Source: Methanoculleus receptaculi (GTDB lineage Archaea; Halobacteriota; Methanomicrobia; Methanomicrobiales; Methanoculleaceae). Taken from it: a stretch of 64,000 bases of DNA. Made by a program: the position numbers and the translations under genes. The first letter of the stretch is position 1. The number at the start of each line of letters is the position of its first letter. Positions 33,601 through 42,755 of this stretch are shown here, one piece after another. The stretch is from positions 1,364,001-1,428,000 of the forward strand of contig NZ_CP137642.1 in NCBI RefSeq assembly GCF_033472595.1, in the 5' to 3' direction. Below the pieces are notes generated by a model, which worked only from the letters and a program-made list of their open reading frames with translations, was not told where the DNA came from and ran no database searches.

Positions 33601-34452
33601 ATGACTGACAGGAAGAAGAACAGAAACCAGGGGGTCATCCGCCTCCGGGAGAAGGGAAAGGTCGCCGTGCGGGGGAGGATACCCGCCGGCGTGATGACCG
33701 TGCAGCAGATGGCGGCAATATCCCGGATCGCAAAGGAGTTCGGGGACGGTACGATCGAGCTGACGGCCCGGCTCAACGTGGAACTCCCCGGCGTCGACCG
33801 GCGGGACGCGGGGGAGGTTGCAGAAAGGCTCCGGCAAGCCGGAGTAGAGCCCGGGAGCACCGGGGCCACGCTCAGGTCAGTCGTCGCCTGCAAGGGTACG
33901 GTCTGCAGGCACGGGTGCTACGACACCCAGGGGCTCGCCCGGGCGATCGAGGAACGGCACGGCGGATGCGATCTCCCCCGGAAACTGAAGATCTCGATCG
34001 CAGGGTGCCCGAACAACTGCGCGAGAGTCCAGCTCAACGATATCGGGATTATGGGGAGGCGATTCCCCCTGTTTGCCGAAGAATGTGGCGGCTGTGGGGC
34101 GTGCGAGAAGGTCTGCCGGGAGGGAGCGGTCCGGGTCACTGACAATAGCGTCTTCTTCTCCGGGGAGGACTGCGTCGGGTGCGGTGACTGCATCGCAGTC
34201 TGCCCGGAGAACGCAATCGGTGTCGCTTCGGAGGGACTGTGCCTCTTCCTCGGCGGGAGGTCGGGCAGGGTGCTCCAGGTCGGGACCGAAGCAGAAGGGC
34301 TGGTCACCGAAGAGAGGGCGCTTGCGATCGTCGGAATGCTGCTCGACTACTTCAGGGAGAACGCACGGCCTGGCGAAAGGCTCGGGGAGTTGATGGAGCG
34401 AGTTGGGGAGGATGAGGTCTTTGCGGCCGTCGGGATGAGACCAGGGAGGTGA
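33601..34452 (+). CDS. Small sulfite-reductase-like protein with 2[4Fe-4S] ferredoxin domain
   Basis: This 283-residue protein has the nitrite/sulfite-reductase pattern: a half-domain TIELTARLNVELPGV, then cysteines in VACKGTVCRHGC and AGCPNNCARVQ that could bind a coupled siroheme-4Fe-4S centre. It is followed by two ferredoxin-type 4Fe-4S motifs, CGGCGACEKVC and CVGCGDCIAVCP. Such small proteins in methanogens are related to dissimilatory sulfite reductase, but no activity is established; sulfite detoxification or assimilation is a reasonable guess. It has one domain copy, where larger enzymes have two. Confidence 0.75.
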   Translation: MTDRKKNRNQGVIRLREKGKVAVRGRIPAGVMTVQQMAAISRIAKEFGDGTIELTARLNVELPGVDRRDAGEVAERLRQAGVEPGSTGATLRSVVACKGTVCRHGCYDTQGLARAIEERHGGCDLPRKLKISIAGCPNNCARVQLNDIGIMGRRFPLFAEECGGCGACEKVCREGAVRVTDNSVFFSGEDCVGCGDCIAVCPENAIGVASEGLCLFLGGRSGRVLQVGTEAEGLVTEERALAIVGMLLDYFRENARPGERLGELMERVGEDEVFAAVGMRPGR

Positions 34453-34479
34453 GGGGGTCCCGGGTTCGCTTGTATCTGG

Positions 34480-35310
34480 TCCCCCACCGGTAACTCTTTT
34501 GATGGGCGGTATCGGCATGCCAGGTGAATCAGTCCCATGAATGAGTGCTCATACCGCTCGTATCGTGGAACGATCTTCTTAAGCGCTTCAATCCAGCTGA
34601 AAAACCGTTCTACCGCACTGTGCTTCTTGTAGAGTTCCGGATCGAACCAGAACGGTCTTCCGCGTTTTGGATGTTTCCGGGATCTCCAATTTACCGGAAT
34701 ATTACTTTTGATTCCTCGTTTCCGGTTGTACTGACGAATTTCCAGGGCATCGTAGGTTGCATCTGCGGAGATGACCCCGGGATGATCCAGCACTTTGGGG
34801 ATCTCAAATGCTTCGAGAGTTGGCTCGTAGAGCCGGGAATCATGGACATTTGCAGGGGAAACTATGCAGACAAGCGGGAGCCCGTTCCGATCGACCAGAG
34901 CACTCAGCTTGTTCCCGTTTACCTATTTATAGCCATCATAGCCGATTGATCCCTTTTCGTATGAAAATGGCCCTCTAGATATTTTCATCTGGTATGCATG
35001 TGGCCCTGTGGGCATCATGTAGTTTTTTGCCGGGATATCCTTGGTGTCGGTCGCACAATGCGAGAGATCGATCTTCTTGATCTCGTACCCCGACTGGAGC
35101 AGGTCGAGAAAGATTGCCTGGTACACTCCTTTCCGTCGATTTGGTACCGTAGTTCGCCGGTACATCGAGCCAGGAGCATCCGGTAGTGAGAACGTACAAA
35201 ATACCGTTGATCAGTCCGCGGGGATCACACCGGGGCCGGCCGATGTGTGGCTTTGTTGGGGGGGAGGTATTTCTGAACAATCTCCCAGAGATCATCGTCA
35301 ATTTCCCGGA
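34480..35310 (-). pseudogene. IS5-family transposase, degraded
   Basis: Pieces of an IS5-type transposase are spread over at least three frames. The N-terminal part has LINGILYVLTTGCSWLDVP. The middle has an LDHPGVISADATYDALEIRQ segment with a catalytic Asp, and the C-terminal part has AVERFFSWIEALKKIVPRYE with the catalytic Glu. Frames change at about 34920 and 35170, and the original stop codon appears lost. It has no partner element in this window. Confidence 0.75.
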
Positions 35311-35348
35311 ATACCATTATCCCCGGTTTTATCTGAGGGGACTTATAA

Positions 35349-35597
35349 TTATAGGATCACCTCCTTCTCACGATGCCCTCTCTCGTAGTTGTCCCAGTCC
35401 CCGCATTCGGCGAGAACCTTCCACTTCTGCTGTATATCCCCCTCCAGCCGCACGATCCGGGCAGTCCCGTCGAAACTCTCCTCGACCCCGAAGAATTCTC
35501 GTGCCTTCTGCTCGTTGAACGGGCCATAGCGCTTGATGTCGTCATGGTCGCCGAGAACCTCTACCCTGTACTTCAGACGGGAGATGTCCATCATCAT
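35349..35597 (-). CDS. Hypothetical protein of 82 residues
   Basis: The protein (MDISRLKYRVEVLGDHDDIK, then GPFNEQKAREFFGVEESFDG) is highly charged with beta-strand-like repeats. It lies alone, downstream of thiC in the same direction, with 200 bases between. Function unknown. Confidence 0.5.
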   Translation of the reverse strand: MMMDISRLKYRVEVLGDHDDIKRYGPFNEQKAREFFGVEESFDGTARIVRLEGDIQQKWKVLAECGDWDNYERGHREKEVIL

Positions 35598-35797
35598 TCA
35601 CCGGTCCAGGGAATCACCTGCAGATCTATAAACCATGGGGATCTCCCACCGATACGAGGTGGGTGAGAGGGCCCCGGGAGGGGAACCGCCGCGCTCAGGT
35701 CCGGGGTTGATGAGGTCATGGCACCAGGCACGCGGCACCGGAGGGATGCCAGAGTTATGGGATCAGGGAATGAAGGTCAGAAAAAGCCTGACAATCC

Positions 35798-37048
35798 TCA
35801 CCTCTGCTCCCTGAGCCGTTTCATCAGGGCGACCGCACAGAAGTCCCCGCACATCGTGCACGGTCCCGGTTCGGGGGCGAGAGCCCGTGCAGTCTCAGGA
35901 TCGATGGCATGGGCGACCTGCCCATCCCAGTCGAGGCGAGAACGGGAACGGGCGAGGGCGAGATCCTCGTCGTCCATGCCGTACTTGATCGAGTCGCCGA
36001 TATGGGCGGCGATCTTGAAGGCGATGAGCCCCGCCCTGACCTGGTCGGGGGTCGGGAGGCTGAGGTGCTCGGCCGGGGTGAGGTAGCAGAGGTAATCGGC
36101 GCCGGCGCCGCTCGCGATGCTTGCACCGACGCACCCGGCGATGTGGTCATACCCAACAGCGGTATCAATGGGGAGGGGGCCTGCGACAAACAGCGGCGCG
36201 GGGGAGTGCTCCCGGTAACGCCGGAGGTAGACCGGGATCCGGTCGGCCCTGACATGGCCGCCGAGCCCCTCGACGATCGTCTGGACACCCCGTTCATGGG
36301 CGTAGGCAGCAAGCCTCGCGTTCTGGCGCATCTCCCCTTTCTGGGCCTCGTCCATCTCGTCGTGAATGCACCCGCTCCGCATCGTGTTACCGAGGGAGAG
36401 GACGATGTCGTGCTCCCTGAGGATAGCGAGGACCTCGTCGAAGTGCTCGACGAAGGGGTTCTCGGCGTCATGGGTGAGCATGTAGGCAGCGGTCATCGAC
36501 CCGCCCTTCGAGACGACTCCCATGATCCGCTCCCCATCCCAGGCAGCGTCGATCATCTCCCTGCTGACGGCGTGGAGAACGAACGAGGAGACGCCCTCCT
36601 CAGCCTGGTGCTTGAGGGTGGCAAGGACATCCTCTGCAGTCAGGTTGCCGATCCCGATCCCGGCGGCGGCCTGGTAGATCGGCACCGTGGTTATCGGGAG
36701 GGCAGTGGCGGCAAAGATCGTTCGCCTGATCGCCGTGATATCGCCTCCGGTAGAGAGGTCGGTGATGGTATCAGCGCCATGCAATTCGGCAATCCTGGCT
36801 TTCTCAACCTCCTCTTCGGGGTGCACCCGGGAGGTTGAGGTCCCAAGGTTGACATTGACCTTTGTCCGCAGCCCGCGGCCGATGCCGATCGAACATCTTC
36901 CGCGCGTCATGATGACAGCTTCGCCGGCAGCGATGGATCGGCAGAGGTCTTCGGCCTCGATTCCTTCGGCCGCTGCGACCGCTTTCATCTGGGAGGAGAT
37001 AATTCCCTCCTGAGCCTCTTCGATCTGGGTCTTCATCCTCTCATACAT
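35798..37048 (-). CDS. thiC: Phosphomethylpyrimidine synthase (ThiC)
   Basis: This 416-residue enzyme makes HMP-P, the thiamine pyrimidine, from aminoimidazole ribotide by a radical SAM reaction. Signature segments are NVNLGTSTSRVHPEEEVEKA, the STGGDI motif, and the C-terminal CTMCGDFCAV, which holds the Cx2Cx4C cluster-binding motif. The length matches archaeal ThiC, which lacks the long N-terminal domain of bacterial enzymes. Either ATG 37048 or 37033 could be the start. No TPP riboswitch consensus was seen upstream. Confidence 0.9.
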   Translation of the reverse strand: MYERMKTQIEEAQEGIISSQMKAVAAAEGIEAEDLCRSIAAGEAVIMTRGRCSIGIGRGLRTKVNVNLGTSTSRVHPEEEVEKARIAELHGADTITDLSTGGDITAIRRTIFAATALPITTVPIYQAAAGIGIGNLTAEDVLATLKHQAEEGVSSFVLHAVSREMIDAAWDGERIMGVVSKGGSMTAAYMLTHDAENPFVEHFDEVLAILREHDIVLSLGNTMRSGCIHDEMDEAQKGEMRQNARLAAYAHERGVQTIVEGLGGHVRADRIPVYLRRYREHSPAPLFVAGPLPIDTAVGYDHIAGCVGASIASGAGADYLCYLTPAEHLSLPTPDQVRAGLIAFKIAAHIGDSIKYGMDDEDLALARSRSRLDWDGQVAHAIDPETARALAPEPGPCTMCGDFCAVALMKRLREQR

Positions 37049-37213
37049 TGGGCTTCAACCCGGAAAAATCCCGCTGCGCAGAGACCACCGGCACCAGGGA
37101 GCGGGTTGGGTTATTCTCCCGGGCAGTGGACCGTGTGGGAGGAAAACCGTGCCCGGGAGCCCACCAACCAGGATTCCAGCTCGTTTCCAGAAACCCCTGC
37201 GCGATCCGCGGTA

Positions 37214-37856
37214 GCGTAACGAAAGTTCTGTAAAAATTGAATTGGCCCTGGATCCAACCTAGATTTAGAGAAAGGAGAAACAGGGTCATGGATCCCTTAG
37301 CGTTAATCGAAGATTATCTTTCCGATAATGAGAATGGCATGAAGACCCTCATCACCTGGTTCCTCAACCAGGTGATGCTCGCAGAGGTCCTCCAGCAGGC
37401 AGGAGCTGCCCAGTACGAACGCACCGATGCGCGGAAAGCGCATCGGAACGGCTACAATGACCGAACCCTCAAGACCTGATACGGGGAGACAGTTCTCCGG
37501 AAACCCCAGTTCCGCGAGTTCCCGTTCGAGACGCAGGTCTTCGGGCGCTACGCCCGGGTGGAGAAGGCACTGGTGAATGTTGTTGTCGAATCTTATCTGC
37601 AGGGTGTCTCGACCCGCCGGGTTCAGGGGATTGCTCAGCACCTTGAGCACCTTGGTATTGACAAACTCTCGCCTGCCTCCGTCTCCCGGGTGGCGAAAGA
37701 TCTCGACGATACGGTTCGGGAGTTTCTCCAGCGACCAATCGAACAGGCGATTCCATACCTCTTCGTGGATGCGTCCTACTACAAAGTCCGCGACGGAGCA
37801 CGATACGTCACCAAGGCGGTCCTGGTGGTCGCCGGCCTCCCGAAAGGGGCGAGGGT
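37214..37856 (+). mobile_element. IS256-family element, truncated second copy
   Basis: The left end gcgtaacgaaagttctgtaa followed by a spacer and an ATG at 37288 matches the element at 14669. The right half is missing: similarity to the transposase stops at about 37856, after the FVDASYYKVR motif, and no right inverted repeat is present. This copy is the closest match of the solo end at 21731-21768. Confidence 0.75.
37288..37856 (+). pseudogene. IS256-family transposase, nonsense codon and truncation
   Basis: The frame starts DPLALIEDYLSDNENGMKTL and reaches TGA at 37477-37479, where the copy at 14742 has an Arg codon (CGA; a C to T change). Beyond it the frame continues through LSPASVSRVAKDLD and FVDASYYKVRDGARYVTKA, then loses similarity. 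It cannot make transposase. Confidence 0.8.
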
Positions 37857-38040
37857 CGAGATCGAGATGGTCGCGAGGGTGCGGTAACCCGGCCGGAAAT
37901 GCACCGGTGCCGGGACCTGCCGTGCCGACACCACCTTCGGCAGGGGATACCGCGATGACCGGAGCCGATGCTCCCACGGCGAACAATAGATTAAAGCAAT
38001 CCGCGAGCGTAAGAGGACATACAGCAGGAGCGTTGCGCAC

Positions 38041-38334
38041 ATGAAAACCCGCACCGAAGTCCTCGAGGTCCTTCGCTCCCTGAAGGCCGAACTCAGAGAG
38101 CGATATCACGTCGAAAGCATCGCCCTTTTCGGGTCGTATGCCCGTGAAGAACAGGGGGAGGGCAGCGATATCGACGTACTTGTCGAGTTCGGTTCCGGTG
38201 CGGATCTCTTCGATTTTATCGGGTTGTCACACTACCTTGAAGAAAAACTCGGAACAGGCGTGGACGTCGTGCCGGAGGCGGCACTTCGCCCAGAGATCCG
38301 CAGTCAGGTTACCCGGGACCTCCTTGTTGCATGA
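38041..38334 (+). CDS. mntA: MNT-family nucleotidyltransferase antitoxin
   Basis: This 97-residue protein has the minimal nucleotidyltransferase motif GSYAREEQGEGSDIDVLVEF (GSx10DxD). The stop codon overlaps the start of the HepT gene as ATGA. As with the MNT at 26499, the reading frame is complete while the toxin partner is broken. Confidence 0.85.
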   Translation: MKTRTEVLEVLRSLKAELRERYHVESIALFGSYAREEQGEGSDIDVLVEFGSGADLFDFIGLSHYLEEKLGTGVDVVPEAALRPEIRSQVTRDLLVA

Positions 38335-38671
38335 GATCGCATACTCTCTATCTCTCGGACCTTGCTGCTGCGCTTGAGAAGATTGAGGAGTTTACCGCAG
38401 GCATGATCTATGATCAGTTCCTGCACGACGACAGGACTCAGAGCGCCGTCATCAGGAAGTTCGAGATCATCGGCGAGGCGGCAAGATTCCGCTGCCCGTC
38501 CGGGAGAAGTATCCCGCCGTTCCCTGGCGCGAGATGGCGGGGATGCGGGATAAACTGATTCACACGTATTTCGGCGTCGATACGCAACTTCTCTGGCGGA
38601 CCGTCGTCAATCGCGTTCCAAAGCTCCGGCAGGAGATCCGCCGCATCCTCGAGCAGGAGCGCGGGCGGTAA
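38331..38671 (+). pseudogene. hepT: HepT-family toxin, one-base deletion
   Basis: The first part encodes LYLSDLAAALEKIEEFTAG, then DDRTQSAVIRKFEIIGEAA. Near 38481-38485 one base is missing; the continuation in the next frame is LPVREKYPAVPWREMAGM, then RDKLIHTYFGV with the HEPN RxxxxH motif, ending RRILEQERGR at TAA 38671. As read, translation stops at 38558. Apart from the one-base loss the protein is well preserved. Confidence 0.8.
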
Positions 38672-38799
38672 CTTCAGGATGGCGTTGCCTGACACACGAA
38701 TGGCGTGATACCCGTTCACCGCCGCATTCCGAACCCGCGACACCCCCATTGATAAACACCCATCAACCTCCCTCTCCATACTCGTTATGGAGAGATTCG

Positions 38800-39378
38800 A
38801 TGCCCGCAATAGGAATAAGTGAAGGAAGCGAACTGGCTCAGCAACCGGAACCCTTCAGGAAGGAGTACGAACTGCAGGAGATCCTCGCCGGGCACCCGGT
38901 GCTCCTCGTTGACCGGGACGATACCGCGCTCGTCACGGTAAGCCGGGAGTTCCCGTTTGAGAACGGGTTCGCCGATATCGTTCTCATCGACAGCAACGGG
39001 CAGCCGGTCATCGTCGAGGTGAAGCTGGCCTGCAACGGGGAGTCGCGGCGCGAAATGATCGGCTGGCTCTGCGACAACCTCTCTGCGATGGGGGGACTTT
39101 CGCCCGACGACGTGAACGAGAGGTCTGCAGGCCTTCTCGAAGAGATGTTCCAATCCATGGCCGACGCCGAGGGGGAAGAGAATCCCCGGGACCGGCTCGC
39201 CCGGTTGAAGAGCAATTTTGCCTCGTATTTGAGAGCCGGGCAGATCCCGGGGGGCATCATCGTCCTCGACGCCGCTCCGAACGACCTCATCAGAGAGTTT
39301 GGCTACCTCAACGAACACAGCGATCTCGATCTCCGGCTGCTGGTGGTCGAGCGCTACCGGCCCCGCAGCCGCCTGCCG
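38800..39378 (+). pseudogene. PD-(D/E)xK-type nuclease fragment
   Basis: The N-terminal 190 residues form a nuclease-like domain: VTVSREFPFENGFADIVLID with Asp 59, then PVIVEVKLACNGESRREMIG with the E-x-K motif at 73-75, and a helical part ending DLRLLVVERYR. After about 39378 the sequence becomes Arg-rich and unrelated, so the C-terminal part is missing. The frame remains open to 39726 but overlaps the J-domain gene on the other strand. Confidence 0.6.
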
Positions 39379-39517
39379 TATCGGGCGAGCGCGAACAACG
39401 CTCGCCCGGGACCGAACCCCTGGTGTTCGCGAGAGAGAATAAGCATGAGGAGCGACGGCCGGGTTATCCGGCAGCGTAAACCGCTTCGATATCCTCCGGG
39501 TCGTAAACGGGGAACCC

Positions 39518-39829
39518 CTAACCCCAGATCGGGTCGTCGCCGAACCTCTCCATCCAGTAGTCCGCGGGGCTCTGCTCCAGGTCCTTTTCAAGATCTTCGA
39601 GCCGGAATGAGACGGGACGGTTCATGCAGTAGTCGGTCAGGAGATCGTAGGCCTCTTTTAAGCGGATCGTCATCTCGTGGGACTCCGCCGGGTCGTTTTG
39701 CGACACGTCGGGATGCCATTCCTTGACCCGCTCGGAGTAACGGGCGCGGATCTCGTTAAGGGTGGCCTGGTTCCGGATGCCGAGCAGTTCTGCCGCTTCC
39801 CTCAGCCGCCCGGCGGTTATTGTGGTCAT
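39518..39829 (-). CDS. J-domain protein
   Basis: This 103-residue protein has a J domain: LREAAELLGIRNQATLNEIR, then YSERVKEWHPDVSQNDPAES, with the HPD tripeptide that stimulates Hsp70 ATPase. It lacks the Gly/Phe region and zinc fingers of full DnaJ. The C-terminal helix DYWMERFGDDPIWG is acidic. ATG 39829 is preferred over 39853. The partner chaperone gene is not in this window. Confidence 0.8.
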   Translation of the reverse strand: MTTITAGRLREAAELLGIRNQATLNEIRARYSERVKEWHPDVSQNDPAESHEMTIRLKEAYDLLTDYCMNRPVSFRLEDLEKDLEQSPADYWMERFGDDPIWG

Positions 39830-39927
39830 CAAAGATGCATGTACGGCGCCCACAGGATAAGTGTTGCGAAGTGCTCAAAGCGATCTCTTTTTGGTCGCAG
39901 AGGACAGATCCATTCAAATCGAGTCTT

Positions 39928-41097
39928 ATGGCAGACAACCCGCCGATCATCTATTTAAACAACGCCGCCACGACCTGGCCGAAACCCCCGGAGGTGCTGG
40001 AGGCCGCGAGACTATCCCTTGCCCTCCCGGTCTTCGGGTCGGGGAGGACCACCGGGAGCCAGGGCGAGGACTATGTCACGCTGGCACGGGAGGCGCTCTC
40101 GGGCCTCCTTGCCGCAGACCCGCCGGAGCACGTGGTCTTTACCCAGAACGCGACCGAGTCCTTAAATATCCTCATCCAGGGATTCCTTGCCGAGAAAGAG
40201 GCCGGGTGCCACGTCCTCACGACAGAACTCGATCACAACTCCGTTCTGCGGCCGCTTCACGAGCTCGAACGGCAGGGCCGCATCCGGCTGACCGTCCTCC
40301 CCTTCGAGAACGGCGCTGTTCGCCCCGATATGGTCGAAGCAGCCATCACGCCCGACACCCGGCTCATGGTCACGGCCCACGGGAGCAACGTGCTCGGGTC
40401 GGTGCAGGATGTCGCCCGCATCGGGGAAGTCCTGCACGATCACGGGGTCTATTTCATCGTCGACGGGGCACAGACCGCCGGCCACACTCCCGTCGATCTC
40501 GGGGCTCTCCCGGTCGACGCCTACGTCTTCACCGGCCATAAAGGCCTCCTCGGCATCCCCGGCACCGGCGGATTCTACCTGCGGGATCCTGAATCGATCG
40601 CGACTGTCCGCTACGGGGGGACCGGGACGGACTCCTTCTCGCTCTTCCAGCCCCGGGAGATGCCGGAGCGGTTCGAGACCGGTACGCACAACTATCCCGG
40701 CCTTGCGGCGCTCGCTGCCGGGGTGAACTACATTGCATCCATCGGCTTAGAGACCATCGCAGAGAAGGCTGAGCGCCAGACGGCGTATCTCATCGGGGAG
40801 TTGAAGAAAGAGCCGAACATCACAATCTACAACGAGTCGCCCGCCCTTCCGATCGTCTCCTTCAACATCCATGGGATGGAGAACGACGACGTGGGGTTCA
40901 TCCTCGCCCGTGCCTACGGGATAGTCGCCCGCACGGGGCTCCACTGTGCGCCGCTCGTACACCGGGCGATCGACGAGGGGCGAGGCTCCGTGCGGCTCAG
41001 CCTCTCCTGGTTCACCACGGACGAAGAGTGCCACCTCACCGCACAAGCAGTAAAGGAGATTGCACAAAATGCGAATTCTTCGATCGGTTCGCCATAA
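39928..41097 (+). CDS. Class V aminotransferase, cysteine desulfurase type
   Basis: This 389-residue PLP enzyme starts IIYLNNAATTWPKPPEVLEA. The PLP Lys is in YVFTGHKGLLGIPGTGGFY and the aspartate in VDGAQTAGH. A Cys in RTGLHCAPLVHRAI could act as the sulfur acceptor, as in SufS/NifS-type desulfurases. The gene is followed by a small conserved gene that overlaps by 29 bases if it starts at 41069. It may supply sulfur for iron-sulfur clusters, though methanogens often use other sulfur sources. Confidence 0.8.
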   Translation: MADNPPIIYLNNAATTWPKPPEVLEAARLSLALPVFGSGRTTGSQGEDYVTLAREALSGLLAADPPEHVVFTQNATESLNILIQGFLAEKEAGCHVLTTELDHNSVLRPLHELERQGRIRLTVLPFENGAVRPDMVEAAITPDTRLMVTAHGSNVLGSVQDVARIGEVLHDHGVYFIVDGAQTAGHTPVDLGALPVDAYVFTGHKGLLGIPGTGGFYLRDPESIATVRYGGTGTDSFSLFQPREMPERFETGTHNYPGLAALAAGVNYIASIGLETIAEKAERQTAYLIGELKKEPNITIYNESPALPIVSFNIHGMENDDVGFILARAYGIVARTGLHCAPLVHRAIDEGRGSVRLSLSWFTTDEECHLTAQAVKEIAQNANSSIGSP

Positions 41098-41440
41098 ATC
41101 CTGTGCCGACGGCACGTTCATGAAGGAGTTTCTCCTCAGTGAACCGGTGCCGTCGGGGTTCTTCTCGTACCTGGAGAATTTCGGGGGGGTTGAAGCGCTC
41201 CCCGGCCTCGGCGAGGGGTTCTACAAGTTCGAGAAACCCGACTGGTTCTCCATCAAAGGCCTTGCCGGGGACACCACCGTCGAGGTCAGGTTCAAAAAGG
41301 AGGTCATGCACCTGACGGTGGATTTCCTCTATTTCCTCATCTCAGCCTACCGGGAAGGGCCGGTGGATCTCTCGGTGCTAAAACAGAGGGAGCAGGCGGT
41401 CGGGAAACGGGTGCGAGAACACCTGTATGGGCATGATTGA
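41069..41440 (+). CDS. Conserved hypothetical protein next to desulfurase
   Basis: This protein of 123 residues (or 106 from ATG 41120) contains KEFLLSEPVPSGFFSYLENF and a C-terminal FYKFEKPDWFSIKGLAGDTT, then VEVRFKKEVMHLTVDFLYFL. It overlaps the desulfurase gene by 29 bases and the methyltransferase start by a few. The tight overlap suggests a partner in sulfur metabolism, but no family was recognised. Confidence 0.6.
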   Translation: MRILRSVRHKSCADGTFMKEFLLSEPVPSGFFSYLENFGGVEALPGLGEGFYKFEKPDWFSIKGLAGDTTVEVRFKKEVMHLTVDFLYFLISAYREGPVDLSVLKQREQAVGKRVREHLYGHD

Positions 41441-42053
41441 CAGTAGCAGAATGCCAGGGGACGTATTCGAGCGATTTGCGGAGGATTACGATCGCTGGTT
41501 CGAGGAGCACCGCACCGATTACCACGCAGAACTCGCCCGGATTCGCCGTCTCCTCCCCGCCCCGGACTCCCGTGCCGTCGAGATCGGGGTCGGTTCCGGG
41601 CGGTTTGCCGCACCACTTGGTATCCCGCTCGGGATAGAGCCCTCGCGAGCCCTCGGGCAGATGGCGCAGCGGCGGGGGATCGAGGTGATCCGCGGGAGAG
41701 CGGAATCGATCCCGCTCAGGGACGGATCGTGTTCGTCCGTCCTGATGGTGACGGTCATCTGTTTTCTGGACGATCCGGTTTCGGCATTCGAGGAGATCCA
41801 CCGGGTTCTCGTTCCGGGGGGTACGCTCGTCCTCGGTTTTCTCGAACGCGAAGGCAAGGTTGCCCAAAAATACCTGCACGAGAATGAAAAACACCGGTTC
41901 CTCTCCCGCGCCCGGTTTTATTCGCTGGACGAAGTCGGGGAACTCCTCGAACGCACCGGGTTTCGCGTGGCGGAGGTCGACTCAAGGGCCGGATTCTCGG
42001 TTATCGCCGCGCGGAAAGACTGCCCGGATCCCTGCACCTCAACGATGAGTTGA
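41427..42053 (+). CDS. Class I SAM-dependent methyltransferase
   Basis: This 208-residue protein has the Rossmann SAM motif VEIGVGSGRFAAPLGIPLG, the acidic loop region IRGRAESIPLRDGSCSSVLM, and a FEEIHRVLVPGGTLVLGFLE segment typical of UbiE-like methyltransferases. It overlaps the preceding gene by 14 bases. The methyl acceptor is unknown. ATG 41433 is an alternative start. Confidence 0.8.
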   Translation: MGMIDSSRMPGDVFERFAEDYDRWFEEHRTDYHAELARIRRLLPAPDSRAVEIGVGSGRFAAPLGIPLGIEPSRALGQMAQRRGIEVIRGRAESIPLRDGSCSSVLMVTVICFLDDPVSAFEEIHRVLVPGGTLVLGFLEREGKVAQKYLHENEKHRFLSRARFYSLDEVGELLERTGFRVAEVDSRAGFSVIAARKDCPDPCTSTMS

Positions 42054-42113
42054 CGGAGGTCTCAATTTTTATAGTGTCCTGCCGCCACTGCCGGGTCGAA
42101 AGGAGGCGGGAAA

Positions 42114-42618
42114 ATGAAAGCCCTGGCAATACTCAAGATTGGAGAGATCGGGGGTGGATAGAAAAAGGATAGACCCGCCTGCTGCCCGGGAGACGCCGTC
42201 GTCAAACCGCTGGCGCTCGCCCCGTGCACGTCCGATATCCACACTGTCTGGGAGAGGGGGAGAGGGCGAGAGGCACGACCTCATCCTGGGGCACGAGGCG
42301 CTCGGGGTGGGAGACGAAGTCCGGGACTTCAAGCCAGGTGATCGGGTCATCGTACCGGCGTTCACCCCCGACTGGGAGACGGAGGCCGCACAGCGCGGGT
42401 ATCCCTCGCAGACCGGGAGCCGCTCGGAGGATGGAGGTTTTCGCCGAGTTTTTCCACATAAACCTGACTGATTACAACCTCGCGCACCTGCCGGGGGTAT
42501 GTCCCTGGAGGCGGGGGTCATGCTCCCGGACATGCTCAGTACCGGGTTTATGGGCGCCGAGAACGCTCACATCGGGATCGGGCCGGTCGGGCTGTCCACC
42601 GTCGCCGGTGCAAGAATA
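42114..42618 (+). pseudogene. Zinc-type secondary alcohol dehydrogenase, degraded
   Basis: From ATG 42114 the frame begins KALAILKIGEIGG and then stops. Pieces in other frames match the N-terminal half of secondary alcohol dehydrogenase: DAVVKPLALAPCTSDIHTVW (a zinc Cys), HDLILGHEALG, DFKPGDRVIVPAFTPDWETE, MEVFAEFFHINLTDYNLAHL, and finally IGIGPVGLSTVAGA at the start of the NAD(P) fold. At least three frame changes and a lost C-terminal half make it nonfunctional. Such enzymes let some methanogens use secondary alcohols as electron donors. Confidence 0.75.
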
Positions 42619-42755
42619 AATAACACCGCTGAGTTCTCCGATCGGAGATTATTGACTATATGGTTGTCCTTGATACGATATAGTAGTTTTGTACCGTCTT
42701 GTCCCAGCCTGAACGCACGGGTTTGGGAGAGACGAACACACAGAACCTTCGCCCG

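Noticed and set aside
37049-37213. A TPP riboswitch upstream of thiC
   Set aside because: The conserved cTGAGA and CUUGAACCUGAUC-like segments are not present in the minus-strand leader.
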